Origin: Candidatus Rubrimentiphilum sp. | GTDB lineage: Bacteria > Vulcanimicrobiota > Vulcanimicrobiia > Vulcanimicrobiales > Vulcanimicrobiaceae | Length of the DNA stretch: 64,000 nucleotides | NCBI GenBank assembly: GCA_035710515.1 | Contig: DASTDE010000003.1 | Location: 268,882 to 332,881, forward strand | Direction: 5' to 3' | Shown here: positions 23,891-34,242 of the stretch, piece by piece | Layout of the letters: each line of letters starts with the position of its first letter | Position numbering within the stretch: position 1 is the first letter of the stretch | The notes under the pieces: model-generated | The model's input: only the letters and a program-made list of their open reading frames with translations | Database searches by the model: none | What the model was told of the DNA's origin: nothing | Program-made: the position numbers and the translations under genes

Positions 23891-24256
23891 CTAATTGTCA
23901 GACGTATGGCGGGATTCGAATATTGCGGCGCGGCGCTTTTTGCGCAGAAAGTGCCGTTCGTGGGCCGGCGGCGCGTCCGGTTTCTCCCACTCTTCGGTCA
24001 TCTTCAAATATTGCGCGATCTGCTCCTCGAGATCCGGATCTTGCACTTGCGGTGCGAGCAGCGCAATCGGATGCCGGGAGTCAGCTTGCACGCGAAAGGC
24101 TAATGACTTTCGCCGGATCAATGCGCGATCGTAGGAGTCTCGATTTCGCGCGATGTCCGTTGATGGAACGCTGGCCAGCCGTCCGTCTTCCAAACGAACC
24201 ACCGCTCCCAACGCGTGCATGTTGATGACGACACCCCGGAGCGTCTCGTCGTTCAC
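23891..24256 (-). CDS. Probable RNA-binding (S1/OB-like) protein
   Basis: 121 residues. The N-terminus (GVVINMHALGAVVRLEDGRL, then RKSLAFRV) reads like an S1/OB-fold domain as in ribosome-associated proteins, followed by a charged helical tail (DLEEQIAQYLKMTEEWEK). The ATG overlaps the FtsB-like stop (ATGA), so it is coupled to that gene. Small S1 proteins often lie beside FtsB/DivIC genes in Gram-positive bacteria, which supports the call. Confidence 0.55.
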   Translation of the reverse strand: MNDETLRGVVINMHALGAVVRLEDGRLASVPSTDIARNRDSYDRALIRRKSLAFRVQADSRHPIALLAPQVQDPDLEEQIAQYLKMTEEWEKPDAPPAHERHFLRKKRRAAIFESRHTSDN

Positions 24257-24600
24257 TGCGTCGGCGGCTGCTTTACGTAAATAATCGTTTCGTTGGGGCG
24301 AACGAGGTGCAGGCGATCGTGAATCTCGGGGACCGCGCCTTGCGGATCCATCAGACGGCGAATCTGCCGCTCGTCGTTGCGCTTCTGCCGCTTTAGCGCG
24401 GCGATGTCTGTTTGCACTGAATGAAGCGAGCGCGCCATTGCGATGTTCTCGTTAACGATGCGCGCAAACTGAATCGATACGAGTGCCAAGACGACGAGGG
24501 TCATTGCGGCGATGGCCAGGCGGCTAAAGAAGCGGAAAACCACGGTCCCGCGCTTCTTCACGGGCCGGTTTTTATTGCTTCCAGGCGCTCGCTTTCCCAT
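24253..24600 (-). CDS. Septum formation initiator (FtsB/DivIC) family protein
   Basis: 115 residues: a basic N-terminus (NKNRPVKKRG), one transmembrane helix (~25-48, LAIAAMTLVVLALVSIQF) and a heptad-rich coiled coil (HSVQTDIAALKRQKRNDERQIRRLM), ending in VRPNETIIYV. This is the FtsB/DivIC layout; these proteins link FtsL and FtsQ in the divisome. The start overlaps the accA 3' end by 43 bases. Confidence 0.8.
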   Translation of the reverse strand: MGKRAPGSNKNRPVKKRGTVVFRFFSRLAIAAMTLVVLALVSIQFARIVNENIAMARSLHSVQTDIAALKRQKRNDERQIRRLMDPQGAVPEIHDRLHLVRPNETIIYVKQPPTQ

Positions 24601-25562
24601 GCGCCTATTCGCCGATACTTCTGATAGCGCGCCTCTTTCAGTTGCGCTGCCGGTAAGCTCGCGAGCTCGTCCAGAGCGCTGCCTATATATTTCAACACGC
24701 GCTCGATCGTCCCCGCCGGATCGCGGTGCGCGCCGCCCGTCGGCTCGGCGACGATATCGTCGGCAATGCCGAAGTCGCGCAGGTCTTGCGCGGTCAGCTT
24801 CAAGCGGGCCGCGGCCTCTTCGGCTTTGGACGCATCACTCCACAGAATCGCCGCGCAGCCCTCCGGGCTCGCGACCGAATAGTAGCTGTGCTCCAGCATG
24901 ATGATGCGGTCCGCAATGCTGAGCGCCAGCGCGCCGCCGCTGCCGCCTTCGCCGATTACCGTTGCGACGATCGGGACCGACGCGGTCGTAAACTCATAGA
25001 GGCAGCCGGCGATGGCTTCCGATTGCGCCCGCTCTTCCGACCCGATGCCCGGATCGGCGCCCTTGGTATCGACGAACGTTACGATAGGCAGCCCCATGCG
25101 GTCCGCGAGCTGCGCGAGCCGCTGCACCTTGCGATAACCCTCGGGCGAAGGCATGCCGAAGTTGCGCCGCAGATTCTCTTTCGTATCGCGTCCGCGCTGC
25201 TGCGAGACGGCCATGATGGCGCGTCCACCCAACTTCGCGAGGCCGCCCACGATCGCGTGGTCGTCGCGGAAGTGGCGGTCACCGTGCAACTCGTCGAATT
25301 GATCGAATTGGGCGATATAGTCGGCGGCGGTCGGGCGGTTAGGATGCCGCGCCATATGCACCTTCTGCCAGGGCGACATCGATCCGAAGATCTCGCGCTG
25401 AATCTGCGCGTACTTTTCCTCGAGCGCGCGGATCTCGGCGGACATGTCCACAGCCTGCCCTGAGCCTGTCGAAGGGGGCTGCTGCGCGTTGGCTTCGCGC
25501 AACTCCGCGATGCGCTTTTCGAGTTCGAGCAGGCCGCGTTCGCGTTCCACGATCAGGTTCAC
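24558..25562 (-). CDS. accA: Acetyl-CoA carboxylase carboxyltransferase subunit alpha
   Basis: 334 residues, the alpha carboxyltransferase of fatty acid synthesis (malonyl-CoA formation). The N-terminal helices (ELEKRIAELREAN... AEIRALEEKYAQIQREIF) lead to the crotonase-fold domain with SPWQKVHMARHPNRPT, IGEGGSGGALALSIAD and HSYYSVASPEGCA. The start overlaps accD (ATGA). A REP-like repeat inserted in frame adds PPSTGSGQA between the N-terminal helices. Confidence 0.95.
   Translation of the reverse strand: MNLIVERERGLLELEKRIAELREANAQQPPSTGSGQAVDMSAEIRALEEKYAQIQREIFGSMSPWQKVHMARHPNRPTAADYIAQFDQFDELHGDRHFRDDHAIVGGLAKLGGRAIMAVSQQRGRDTKENLRRNFGMPSPEGYRKVQRLAQLADRMGLPIVTFVDTKGADPGIGSEERAQSEAIAGCLYEFTTASVPIVATVIGEGGSGGALALSIADRIIMLEHSYYSVASPEGCAAILWSDASKAEEAAARLKLTAQDLRDFGIADDIVAEPTGGAHRDPAGTIERVLKYIGSALDELASLPAAQLKEARYQKYRRIGAWESERLEAIKTGP
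25458..25477. repeat. Dispersed REP-like repeat, copy B, inside accA
   Basis: The plus strand reads CCCTGAGCCTGTCGAAGGGG; on the coding strand it translates as PPSTGSG. The hairpin-forming core (CCCT...AGGGG) is the widespread 'CCTTCGACAGGCTCAGGG' type repeat, inserted in frame into an accA linker. Confidence 0.65.
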
Positions 25563-26410
25563 GACGCCGCCATCCGGGCGCGACCGTGCGAGGCGTAATC
25601 CAACAGTCGTGTCAGGGTAGCTTTCATGTCGTGCCGGTTGACGACCATGTCAATGTGGCCTTTTTCCAACAGGAACTCGGCCGTCTGGAACTGATCGGGA
25701 AGTTTCTGGCGGATCGTTTGTTCGATGACGCGCCGGCCGGCAAAGCCGATCATCGCTTTCGGTTCGGCCAAAATAACGTCGCCCTGAAATCCGAAGGACG
25801 CGGAGACGCCGCCGGTTGTCGGGTCGGTCAGAACCGTCGTCAGAAAATTGCCGTCTTCGCGGTATCGCGCGACGGCCGCGGTCGTCTTGGCCAGCTGCAT
25901 CAGCGCCAGCATGCCTTCTTCCATCCGCGCTCCGCCGCTGGCGGTAAAGATGATGCACGGAATGCGCAGGTCGCGCGCGCGTTCCAGCAGGAGCGTAATC
26001 CGTTCGCCGACGACGGTCCCCATCGTACCGCCGCGGAAATGAAAATCCATCACGCCGATGGCGGCGTCGAAGCCGCCGATCTTTCCCGTTCCGCAGATGA
26101 CTGCTTCGCTCAACTGCGACTTCTCGCGATCGGCGGCCAGCTTCGCGCCATACTTTCGCTTGTCTACCCACTCCAACGGATCGCCGGGCAGCACGTCGCC
26201 GCCGATCTCTTTGAAATCTCCGTCCACCGTGATGTTAATGCGGTCGACCGCGCTCATGCGGAAGTGATGGCCGCAACGCGGACAGATCCACATATTCGCC
26301 GCCAGGTCGCGCCGGTAGACGACCTCGGAGCATTTCGGACACTTGCTCCAGGTCCCGGCATCTTCCGCCGGTTCTTCTTTCGCGCGGCGGCGCGGCAACC
26401 AATCCGGCAT
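25559..26410 (-). CDS. accD: Acetyl-CoA carboxylase carboxyltransferase subunit beta
   Basis: 283 residues. The N-terminal zinc ribbon is CPKC (residues ~24-27) with CPRC ~20 residues later, followed by the crotonase-like core: GGTMGTVVGERITLLLERA, TASGGARMEEGMLALMQ and DPTTGGVSASFG. With AccA it transfers carboxyl from carboxybiotin-BCCP to acetyl-CoA. accD and accA are adjacent here, coupled by ATGA. Confidence 0.95.
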   Translation of the reverse strand: MPDWLPRRRAKEEPAEDAGTWSKCPKCSEVVYRRDLAANMWICPRCGHHFRMSAVDRINITVDGDFKEIGGDVLPGDPLEWVDKRKYGAKLAADREKSQLSEAVICGTGKIGGFDAAIGVMDFHFRGGTMGTVVGERITLLLERARDLRIPCIIFTASGGARMEEGMLALMQLAKTTAAVARYREDGNFLTTVLTDPTTGGVSASFGFQGDVILAEPKAMIGFAGRRVIEQTIRQKLPDQFQTAEFLLEKGHIDMVVNRHDMKATLTRLLDYASHGRARMAAS

Positions 26411-26411
26411 A

Positions 26412-27113
26412 CTATGAACTCGAGAAGAGCCGGCCGGCGTAGAGCTTGCGCAGTTGTTTCAAGTAGTTGAAGATCTCTTTCTCATTGAGTTTTGATTCAC
26501 CGGATACCCGGTCGGTGAAGACGTACGGAACTTCCAACGCTTTGCCATAATGGCCTTTTGCGATCACTTCCAAGCCGATCTTGAAACCGATCGGATCCAG
26601 CTTCACGTCTTCGATGGCGCTGCGCCGCACCAAGAAGTAGCCGCTGGTGATATCTTTGACGCGCGTAAGCGGACGCGCGATCGCGCAGGCGACCTTGGAC
26701 ATCATCACCCGCCGCCACGGCCAATTCGTAATTCCGCCGCCCTCGACGTAGCGGCTTCCGACGGCCAAACCATATCCGTCCTCGAGCGCGCGCACCATCT
26801 TCGGAAGAATTGCGATGTCGTGGCTGAAGTCGGCATCCATCGCACCGAGCGCTTCGGAGTCGGGGCGCGCCGCGCGCCATCCCTCAATCACACCGCTCGA
26901 AAGTCCGAGCTTGCCGGCTCGGTGCACCGGACGCACGGGAAATTCTGTTGCGAGGCGATCGATAATCTCGCCGGTGCCGTCGGGAGAGTTGTCGTCGACG
27001 ATTACGATCTCGCCATCCAATCCGTTCTGTTTGAAAACCTCGTCGAGCCCGCGTACCAGACGCTCGATTCCGCCCGCTTCATTATAGGTTGGGATGACGA
27101 TGGAAAACTTCAT
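26412..27113 (-). CDS. Polyprenol-phosphate glycosyltransferase, family 2 (DPM1-like)
   Basis: 233 residues of GT-A fold. FSIVIPTYNEAGGIERLV and IVIVDDNSPDGTGEII bind the nucleotide sugar, DADFSHD holds the metal-binding DxD, and GSRYVEGGGI and SGYFLVRRSAI are typical of dolichyl/polyprenyl-phosphate mannose synthases. It lacks the C-terminal membrane segments of longer members. It probably charges a lipid carrier for envelope glycan synthesis. The start overlaps the upstream stop (TAATG). Confidence 0.88.
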   Translation of the reverse strand: MKFSIVIPTYNEAGGIERLVRGLDEVFKQNGLDGEIVIVDDNSPDGTGEIIDRLATEFPVRPVHRAGKLGLSSGVIEGWRAARPDSEALGAMDADFSHDIAILPKMVRALEDGYGLAVGSRYVEGGGITNWPWRRVMMSKVACAIARPLTRVKDITSGYFLVRRSAIEDVKLDPIGFKIGLEVIAKGHYGKALEVPYVFTDRVSGESKLNEKEIFNYLKQLRKLYAGRLFSSS

Positions 27114-27394
27114 TACGCCAGCCGGTGCAGCAGCGGACTGCTCTGCGGATCGTAGGCCGGCAACACTTCGTACATCTTGCGCATGCTTCGCAGCACAACG
27201 CCGTCATCGGAGATCGTCAGAACCTCATTGGTGTCGAGCAGCGTCTCTTCTTTCGTGTCGCTCCAATAGATCAAGAGCGATTGAGCAATGCGCGTTTCAC
27301 CGATTGCGAAGACGCCGCGGACTTCGCCAACCTTGCCTTCGGTCGCCGTAACAACCGGCGTCCCATGTTCGAGATTCTCGAGCAATCGTGGCAT
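27113..27394 (-). CDS. Hypothetical protein with PRC-barrel-like fold
   Basis: 93 residues from ATG 27394. The sequence is beta-rich (GTPVVTATEGKVGEVRGVFA, SLLIYWSDTKEETLLDTNEV), like PRC-barrel domains that bind RNA-processing partners or act as regulators. It starts eight bases after the rsmE stop and its stop overlaps the glycosyltransferase start, so it is part of the long minus-strand operon. The fold call is tentative. Confidence 0.6.
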   Translation of the reverse strand: MPRLLENLEHGTPVVTATEGKVGEVRGVFAIGETRIAQSLLIYWSDTKEETLLDTNEVLTISDDGVVLRSMRKMYEVLPAYDPQSSPLLHRLA

Positions 27395-27402
27395 ATCGCC
27401 GT

Positions 27403-28134
27403 TTATACCCCCGAGGCGTAATTCAGCACCGCAACCGTCACGAGTGCTGCCGTTTCCGTGCGTAAAATGCGCGGGCCGAGCGACACTAACTTCGCGCCCG
27501 CACGTTGCGCCGCTTCGGCCTCCACGTGCGAAAAGCCGCCTTCGGGGCCGACGATAACCAGCACCCGGCGCGCGTTCGCAAGCAGTCCGGGCAACGCGTC
27601 TTTCAGCGGTCCTTGCTCGGCGAGCTCCCATGGAAAAAGCACGGTCTCGTATGCAGAAAACGATTCGAGCAGCCCCTCGAAGCGCTGCGGCGCGGCGATC
27701 TCGGGGATCCGATCGCGGCCGCATTGGGCGGCGGCCGTTCGCGCAAGCCGGCGCCAGCGATCGAGCTTCGCCGTGCCGGCATCCGCAACGATCGTGCGCT
27801 CCGAGTAGATTGGAATCACTCTCGCAACGCCAAGTTCCGTGAGTTTCTCAACGACGAAATCCATCTTCTGCCCTTTAGGCAGACCTTGCGCGACCGTGAT
27901 TTCCAAACTTTGGGTCTCGCCAGGCGCGTGCGATTCATCTAAGCGCGCGCGTACGCTGCGTCCCTCGATCTGTAAGGTTGCGGCAAAACGGTTAGCGGAG
28001 GAGTCCACGATCTCGATCGAATCGCCCGTGCGTTTGCGCAACACGTCAACGATCTTATGCGCGTCGCCGCCCGACAAGTCGAGCGTTTCACCGGTAGCGT
28101 AATTTCCGTCAACAAAAAAGCGCGCTGCGGCCAT
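27403..28134 (-). CDS. rsmE: 16S rRNA (uracil(1498)-N(3))-methyltransferase
   Basis: 243 residues with the SPOUT knot at the C-terminus: IVGPEGGFSHVEAEAAQRAG and LGPRILRTETAAL, which form the SAM-binding knot. The N-terminal PUA-like domain (ALDLSGGDAHKIVDVLRKRTG) contacts rRNA. It methylates U1498 of 16S rRNA in helix 44. It starts three bases after the dnaJ stop, a common gene order. Confidence 0.95.
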   Translation of the reverse strand: MAAARFFVDGNYATGETLDLSGGDAHKIVDVLRKRTGDSIEIVDSSANRFAATLQIEGRSVRARLDESHAPGETQSLEITVAQGLPKGQKMDFVVEKLTELGVARVIPIYSERTIVADAGTAKLDRWRRLARTAAAQCGRDRIPEIAAPQRFEGLLESFSAYETVLFPWELAEQGPLKDALPGLLANARRVLVIVGPEGGFSHVEAEAAQRAGAKLVSLGPRILRTETAALVTVAVLNYASGV

Positions 28135-28137
28135 CCG

Positions 28138-29265
28138 CTACTCCGGACGGAATGCGTCTTTGACTTTGTCAAAGAACGACTTCTCTTGTATACGATCTCC
28201 GCCGAGTTTCGCGTACTCTTCCAGCAACTCGCGCTGACGATTGGTGATCTTGCCCGGGATCTCGACGTGCACTGTAACATAGTGATCACCCCGCTGCGTT
28301 CCGCGCACCGTCGGCATGCCGTGGCCGCGCATGGCAACGCTCGTACCCGATTGCGTTCCCGGCCCGATTGAAAGATCCAAGTCGCCTTCCAGCGACGGAA
28401 CACGCACGATCCCGCCGAGCGCCGCGAGCGGAAAACTGATCGGCACGTCCACGTGCGTGTCGAGACCATTGCGCTGAAAGCGTGCATGCGGCGTTATCGT
28501 GATGTAGACGTAAAGATCGCCCGCCGAACCGCCGCGCATGCCGGCCTCGCCGCTGCCGTTGATGCGGATACGGCTGCCATCGTCAACCCCCGCGGGCACT
28601 TTCACGCTGAGCGTGCGCTCGACTTCGCGCCGGCCGCGTCCGCCGCAGTCGAGGCATGGATGCTCGACGGTTTGCCCTTCACCGCCGCACTTCGTGCAAG
28701 CCGACTGCGTCACGAATTGTCCGAGCGGCGTCTGCCGGACCATGCGCATGACCCCGGTGCCCGCGCACCGATCGCACGCCGTGATTAAAGTACCGGGCGC
28801 TGCTCCCGATCCGTGGCACGTGTTGCACTCTGCCAAGTGCGTGAACTCGATTTGCCGCGTGACTCCCGAGAAAGCTTCTTCCAGCGAGATCTGCATATCG
28901 TAACGCAGGTCGCCCCCGCGCGCGGGGCCGTTGCGCCGCATCGTCTGCTGTGCGTCGCCGCGCTGGCCGAAAAACATGTCGAAGATATCGCCGAAACCGC
29001 TTCCACCGAAGCCTTGCCCAAAGCCAAAGTCGCCCCCACTCGCGCCGTTGCCGATTGTTCCGTAGCGGTCGTACTGCGCGCGCTTTTGAACGTCTGACAG
29101 CACTTCGTAGGCTTGGTTAATCTCTTTGAAGCGGTGTTCGGCGTCCGACTTATCGGCCGCGACGTCGGGATGATGCTTGCGCGCGAGCTTCCGGTAGGCT
29201 CGCTTGATGTCATCGGCATTCGCTGCGCGGCTTACGCCGAGCACTTCGTAGAGATCTCTTGTCAT
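28138..29265 (-). CDS. dnaJ: Molecular chaperone DnaJ
   Basis: 375 residues, full-length type I DnaJ. The J domain carries HPD (KHHPDVAA), then a Gly/Phe-rich linker (GGDFGFGQGFGGSGFGDIF). Four zinc repeats follow (CNTCHGSG, CDRCAGTG, CTKCGGEG, CLDCGGRG), then the substrate-binding C-terminal domains. It recruits clients to DnaK and stimulates its ATPase. It follows hrcA directly; grpE and dnaK are not in the window, which is unusual for a HrcA-controlled operon. Confidence 0.97.
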   Translation of the reverse strand: MTRDLYEVLGVSRAANADDIKRAYRKLARKHHPDVAADKSDAEHRFKEINQAYEVLSDVQKRAQYDRYGTIGNGASGGDFGFGQGFGGSGFGDIFDMFFGQRGDAQQTMRRNGPARGGDLRYDMQISLEEAFSGVTRQIEFTHLAECNTCHGSGAAPGTLITACDRCAGTGVMRMVRQTPLGQFVTQSACTKCGGEGQTVEHPCLDCGGRGRREVERTLSVKVPAGVDDGSRIRINGSGEAGMRGGSAGDLYVYITITPHARFQRNGLDTHVDVPISFPLAALGGIVRVPSLEGDLDLSIGPGTQSGTSVAMRGHGMPTVRGTQRGDHYVTVHVEIPGKITNRQRELLEEYAKLGGDRIQEKSFFDKVKDAFRPE

Positions 29266-29268
29266 GAC

Positions 29269-30321
29269 TTATTTGATCTCGGCGTCCGAAAGACGCGCGG
29301 ACAACGTTTCGGCGGTCCCCGACGCGAGCGCAACCAAGCGTCCGTAGGGCATGCGGCGCGGGCCTAAAATCGAAAGCATGCCGATCGCGCTCGCGCCGAA
29401 GCGGTACGGAACGGTGACGATGCTGAAGTCAATCATCTCGTCCACGCCGAGTTCGTGGCCGATCTTCACTTCCGCCGCCTCGGCAGTCATGGATTCGGCA
29501 ACGAGATCGTAGAGCGTCTTCTGCTCCTCAACGATGTTTAAGATGGAGCGCAGTTTGCTGACGTCGTGAAACTCCGGTTGATCCAGCAGATTTTGCGCGC
29601 CCGAAGTTGCCAGCGCCGGTTGTTCGGCCGACCGCGCGCTGCGCAATGCGGTGACGACCGCTTTCTTGAGATCGTCCGGCAAGCCGAGCTCTTTTACCGC
29701 CGCGGCGATCTCGGATTCGCTGATGTCGCGCAGCATTTTATTTCCCAGCCGGGAGTTCAGCGCGTTCGAAAGGCGCGTCAGCTCGTCGGGCGATGCGTCG
29801 GATGAAAGTTCGAAAAGGCTCTGCGTCGCGACGCCCATCGACGTAACGACGATAGCCATGCCGGTGCGCGCCGAAAGCCAGATGAGTTGCAGATGCCGGA
29901 ACGTTTGCGTGTCGCTGGCGGGTTTGGTCGCAAACGCTAGATTCTTCGAAAGCTTTCCGAGCAGACGCGTCGCGCCTTCGATGATTTCGTCCAGCTCGCG
30001 GCTGGCGTCACGCAGCTCGTCGTGAATGCGGCGCCGGTCGTCGGCGCGCAAACTTTCGGGACGCATTAACTGATCGACGAATGTACGGTAACCGGCATCG
30101 GACGGTATACGCCCGGCCGAGGTGTGCGGTTGCACGAGGTATCCGCCGGCTTCCAAATCGGCCAGTTCGTTGCGAACGGTTGCTGAACTCACGCCCAACT
30201 GATACTTCTGCGTGAGCGTCTGGGACGCGACGGGCTCCGCCGTCGCGATGTATTCGTAGACGACCGTCGCCAGAATGTACGCCTTGCGTTTGTCCAGCTC
30301 GCCTGGGCCTCCCGGATTCAT
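29269..30321 (-). CDS. hrcA: Heat-inducible transcription repressor HrcA
   Basis: 350 residues. The N-terminal winged helix (AYILATVVYEYIATAEPVAS and VSSATVRNELADLEAGGYL) reads CIRCE, and QPHTSAGRIPSDAGYR is the family signature, followed by the GAF-like dimer domain. It represses chaperone genes in unstressed cells. A CIRCE copy lies 11 bases upstream of its ATG, giving autoregulation. Confidence 0.96.
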   Translation of the reverse strand: MNPGGPGELDKRKAYILATVVYEYIATAEPVASQTLTQKYQLGVSSATVRNELADLEAGGYLVQPHTSAGRIPSDAGYRTFVDQLMRPESLRADDRRRIHDELRDASRELDEIIEGATRLLGKLSKNLAFATKPASDTQTFRHLQLIWLSARTGMAIVVTSMGVATQSLFELSSDASPDELTRLSNALNSRLGNKMLRDISESEIAAAVKELGLPDDLKKAVVTALRSARSAEQPALATSGAQNLLDQPEFHDVSKLRSILNIVEEQKTLYDLVAESMTAEAAEVKIGHELGVDEMIDFSIVTVPYRFGASAIGMLSILGPRRMPYGRLVALASGTAETLSARLSDAEIK

Positions 30322-30331
30322 AGGACCTATC

Positions 30332-30358
30332 TTAGCAGTCAGGGCCCGGGAGTGCTAG
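30332..30358. promoter_or_regulatory. CIRCE operator for HrcA
   Basis: TTAGCAGTC, nine bases, GAGTGCTAG: this is the CIRCE inverted repeat (consensus TTAGCACTC-N9-GAGTGCTAA) with two changes. It is 11 bases upstream of hrcA and overlaps the last codons and stop of the thioredoxin-like gene, so the hrcA promoter must lie inside that gene. Confidence 0.9.
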
Positions 30359-30833
30359 GACCTGGGCTGCCGAGCGCCTTGTCGACCGCCCCTTGCAGCT
30401 CGTCCCACGACAGCCCGCCGGCCGAGATGTACTGCACCCTCCCGTCCGGATCGAGCACCACGGTCCCCGGAATAGGCGGCAGCGCGTAGGCTGTAAAGAC
30501 TGAGCCCTGCGAGTCCTCCACCAGCCGCAGATCCAGGTGATGCGCCTTCAGGTAGTCGTGGGCGACGCCGGCGGCTTCATTAGATACGGTCACGACGACG
30601 ACCCGATCGCCGTAATCGCGGCTCAGCCGCTGGAAGAGCGGCAACTCATCGGTGCACGGCGGACACCACGACGCCCAAAAGTTTATGACGACCGGTTTTC
30701 CGCGCAGCTGCGCGAGCTGCACGGGCCCGTGCTTCGTGCGAAGCGTGAAATCGGGCGGAGGCGCGCCGACACGAACCGTCGCAAGTCCGCCGGTCGCGCT
30801 CGCCGCAAGCACCACTGCGGCCAGGATCCTCAC
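30339..30833 (-). CDS. TlpA/ResA-like thiol-disulfide oxidoreductase
   Basis: 164 residues from GTG 30833, giving a clean signal peptide (ILAAVVLAASATGGLA); longer in-frame extensions overlap the divergent acs gene. The thioredoxin fold has WASWCPPC (active-site CxxC) and the cis-Pro loop IPGTVVLDPDG. It would keep periplasmic thiols, for example of cytochrome c, reduced. The tail is Pro-rich and is overlapped by CIRCE. Confidence 0.85.
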   Translation of the reverse strand: MRILAAVVLAASATGGLATVRVGAPPPDFTLRTKHGPVQLAQLRGKPVVINFWASWCPPCTDELPLFQRLSRDYGDRVVVVTVSNEAAGVAHDYLKAHHLDLRLVEDSQGSVFTAYALPPIPGTVVLDPDGRVQYISAGGLSWDELQGAVDKALGSPGPSTPGP

Positions 30834-30883
30834 GCGCGCGTGCTTCGGCAGGCATGGCCGCCGACTCCCGGTAAAATCGCGGC

Positions 30884-32845
<1,962 letters not shown>

Positions 32846-32861
32846 GGAAACGCGCGCAGGC

Positions 32862-32908
32862 GACACTGTCATCGTGAGGTATCGAACGACCCTGAGGTAA
32901 CGAAGGGT
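32862..32908. repeat. Dispersed REP-like repeat, copy C
   Basis: The plus strand reads CACTGTCATCGTGAGGTA then TCGAACGACCCTGAGG and CGAAGGGTG, sharing the CACTGTCAT-GTGAG-TCGAAC core with the copy at 23842 and a CCCTGAG-CGAAGGG arm with the accA copy. It fills most of the gap after acs. Confidence 0.55.
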
Positions 32909-32913
32909 GCTCG

Positions 32914-34242
32914 TTAGTCGTGAATAACGAAGTTTTGGTCGACTTGCGCCGCGATGAGTGATTGAAACGTGGCGAGCGCGCACGGATCGGCGCAGCCCTG
33001 AATCGTGACCGGAACGCGCAGCGGCGGCGTCTGTGCCGTCAACGGCGTGAGATTGCGCATCTCGTCGAGCGTTTGCGCCTGATAGTATAAGGAAATGGTC
33101 GGCGGCGCAGACGGCGCTTGGTAAATCTCAAACGCTAGCGACCCGCCCGGCGGCGTATCGTCCGGCTGATAATCGTTTCCAAAGTTCCAGTGCAAGTTCA
33201 GTATTCCGGCGAGCGCTGAAAGGTTGGTGTCGTGCGCAACGATCAGCACGAACTTGCTTGAAGCTGGCGGTGCGTAAGCGGCGGTCAACCGCTGTTGCCC
33301 ATCTGTGAATTGCGCGAGCGTAAGGGAAATATGCCAAAGCAGATCGGAGGCCTGAGCCCGCGCAAGATAACTCGGCCGCACTTGCGTCACGTAGTTAGCG
33401 ACGTAAAGCGGCATGGCCGAATCGATCGATTGCGGCGTAGCGCGGCCCCAAGCCGGTGCATCCATCCCATCGGCATACTCGAGAACGAAGATCTCGGCCA
33501 GGTTTTTCCCTACCGCCAAAGGTCCGTCGAGCCGGGCCAAGCCGGTATCGGCCTCGGTTACTTCCCGAAACGGCAACGACGTCACCGGCGTGCACGACGG
33601 CGCCGAACTGCTTGGGCAAGCAAGGAGCGTTGCCAGCTGTGCAAACGCAGGCGCCTGCGTTACCAGCAGCTGCGCAGGATTGGGTACGGCGGCTTGCAGC
33701 GCTGCGAGCGATTGCGCCGTATTGGCTTTTAAAAACGGTGGGTTCGGCCCAAGGGTGTGGATAAGGGAGTCACGCTGGCCTTGCGGGAGATGGTTGACGA
33801 CGGGTGCGCACGAGGTGTTCATTCCTTGCGCGATCCGTTCGCCGGTCACGATCGTGCGTTGATCTGAATCCGTGTACAGATATGCTTTCTGCACCGGACA
33901 ATCGGCGGAGAGCAGCCCCATGCGGCGATAGAACGACGCATAGTACGCGCCCATCAGCTGGGCAGCGTCGCCGCCGTGCGGGGTCAAAAAACCGGCCTGA
34001 ACGCTCCAAGTGGGCCACGTCTGCGCGGCAAACTCCGCAATCCGCGCATTTGTTCCAAGTGGCGCGCGAACGCCGTGCCGGCTGACCAAGAGAACAAAAC
34101 GAAGCGTCGCTGCCGGAGTCGTGGGATTTGTGGAAGTACTCGGCAGCGTCCCGGCGCCGCCCGCGCAACCGGCAAGCAGTAGAATAACTGCAGTAATAGC
34201 CGCGAGCCGGCTAATCGGATGAGCCTTTCGGTGGTGGCGCAC
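32914..34242 (-). CDS. Histidine acid phosphatase (lipoprotein)
   Basis: About 442 residues from GTG 34242, which gives a lipoprotein signal with lipobox LLAGC; an ATG at 34290 would overlap the nuclease gene by 80 bases. The branch-2 histidine phosphatase motifs are SRHGVRAP (catalytic His and Arg) and the distal HD in LIVAHDTNLS. Phytase-like enzymes release phosphate from organic esters in the periplasm. Phosphate scavenging would fit with the Pho regulon elsewhere in the window, though no Pho box was seen here. Confidence 0.85.
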   Translation of the reverse strand: MRHHRKAHPISRLAAITAVILLLAGCAGGAGTLPSTSTNPTTPAATLRFVLLVSRHGVRAPLGTNARIAEFAAQTWPTWSVQAGFLTPHGGDAAQLMGAYYASFYRRMGLLSADCPVQKAYLYTDSDQRTIVTGERIAQGMNTSCAPVVNHLPQGQRDSLIHTLGPNPPFLKANTAQSLAALQAAVPNPAQLLVTQAPAFAQLATLLACPSSSAPSCTPVTSLPFREVTEADTGLARLDGPLAVGKNLAEIFVLEYADGMDAPAWGRATPQSIDSAMPLYVANYVTQVRPSYLARAQASDLLWHISLTLAQFTDGQQRLTAAYAPPASSKFVLIVAHDTNLSALAGILNLHWNFGNDYQPDDTPPGGSLAFEIYQAPSAPPTISLYYQAQTLDEMRNLTPLTAQTPPLRVPVTIQGCADPCALATFQSLIAAQVDQNFVIHD

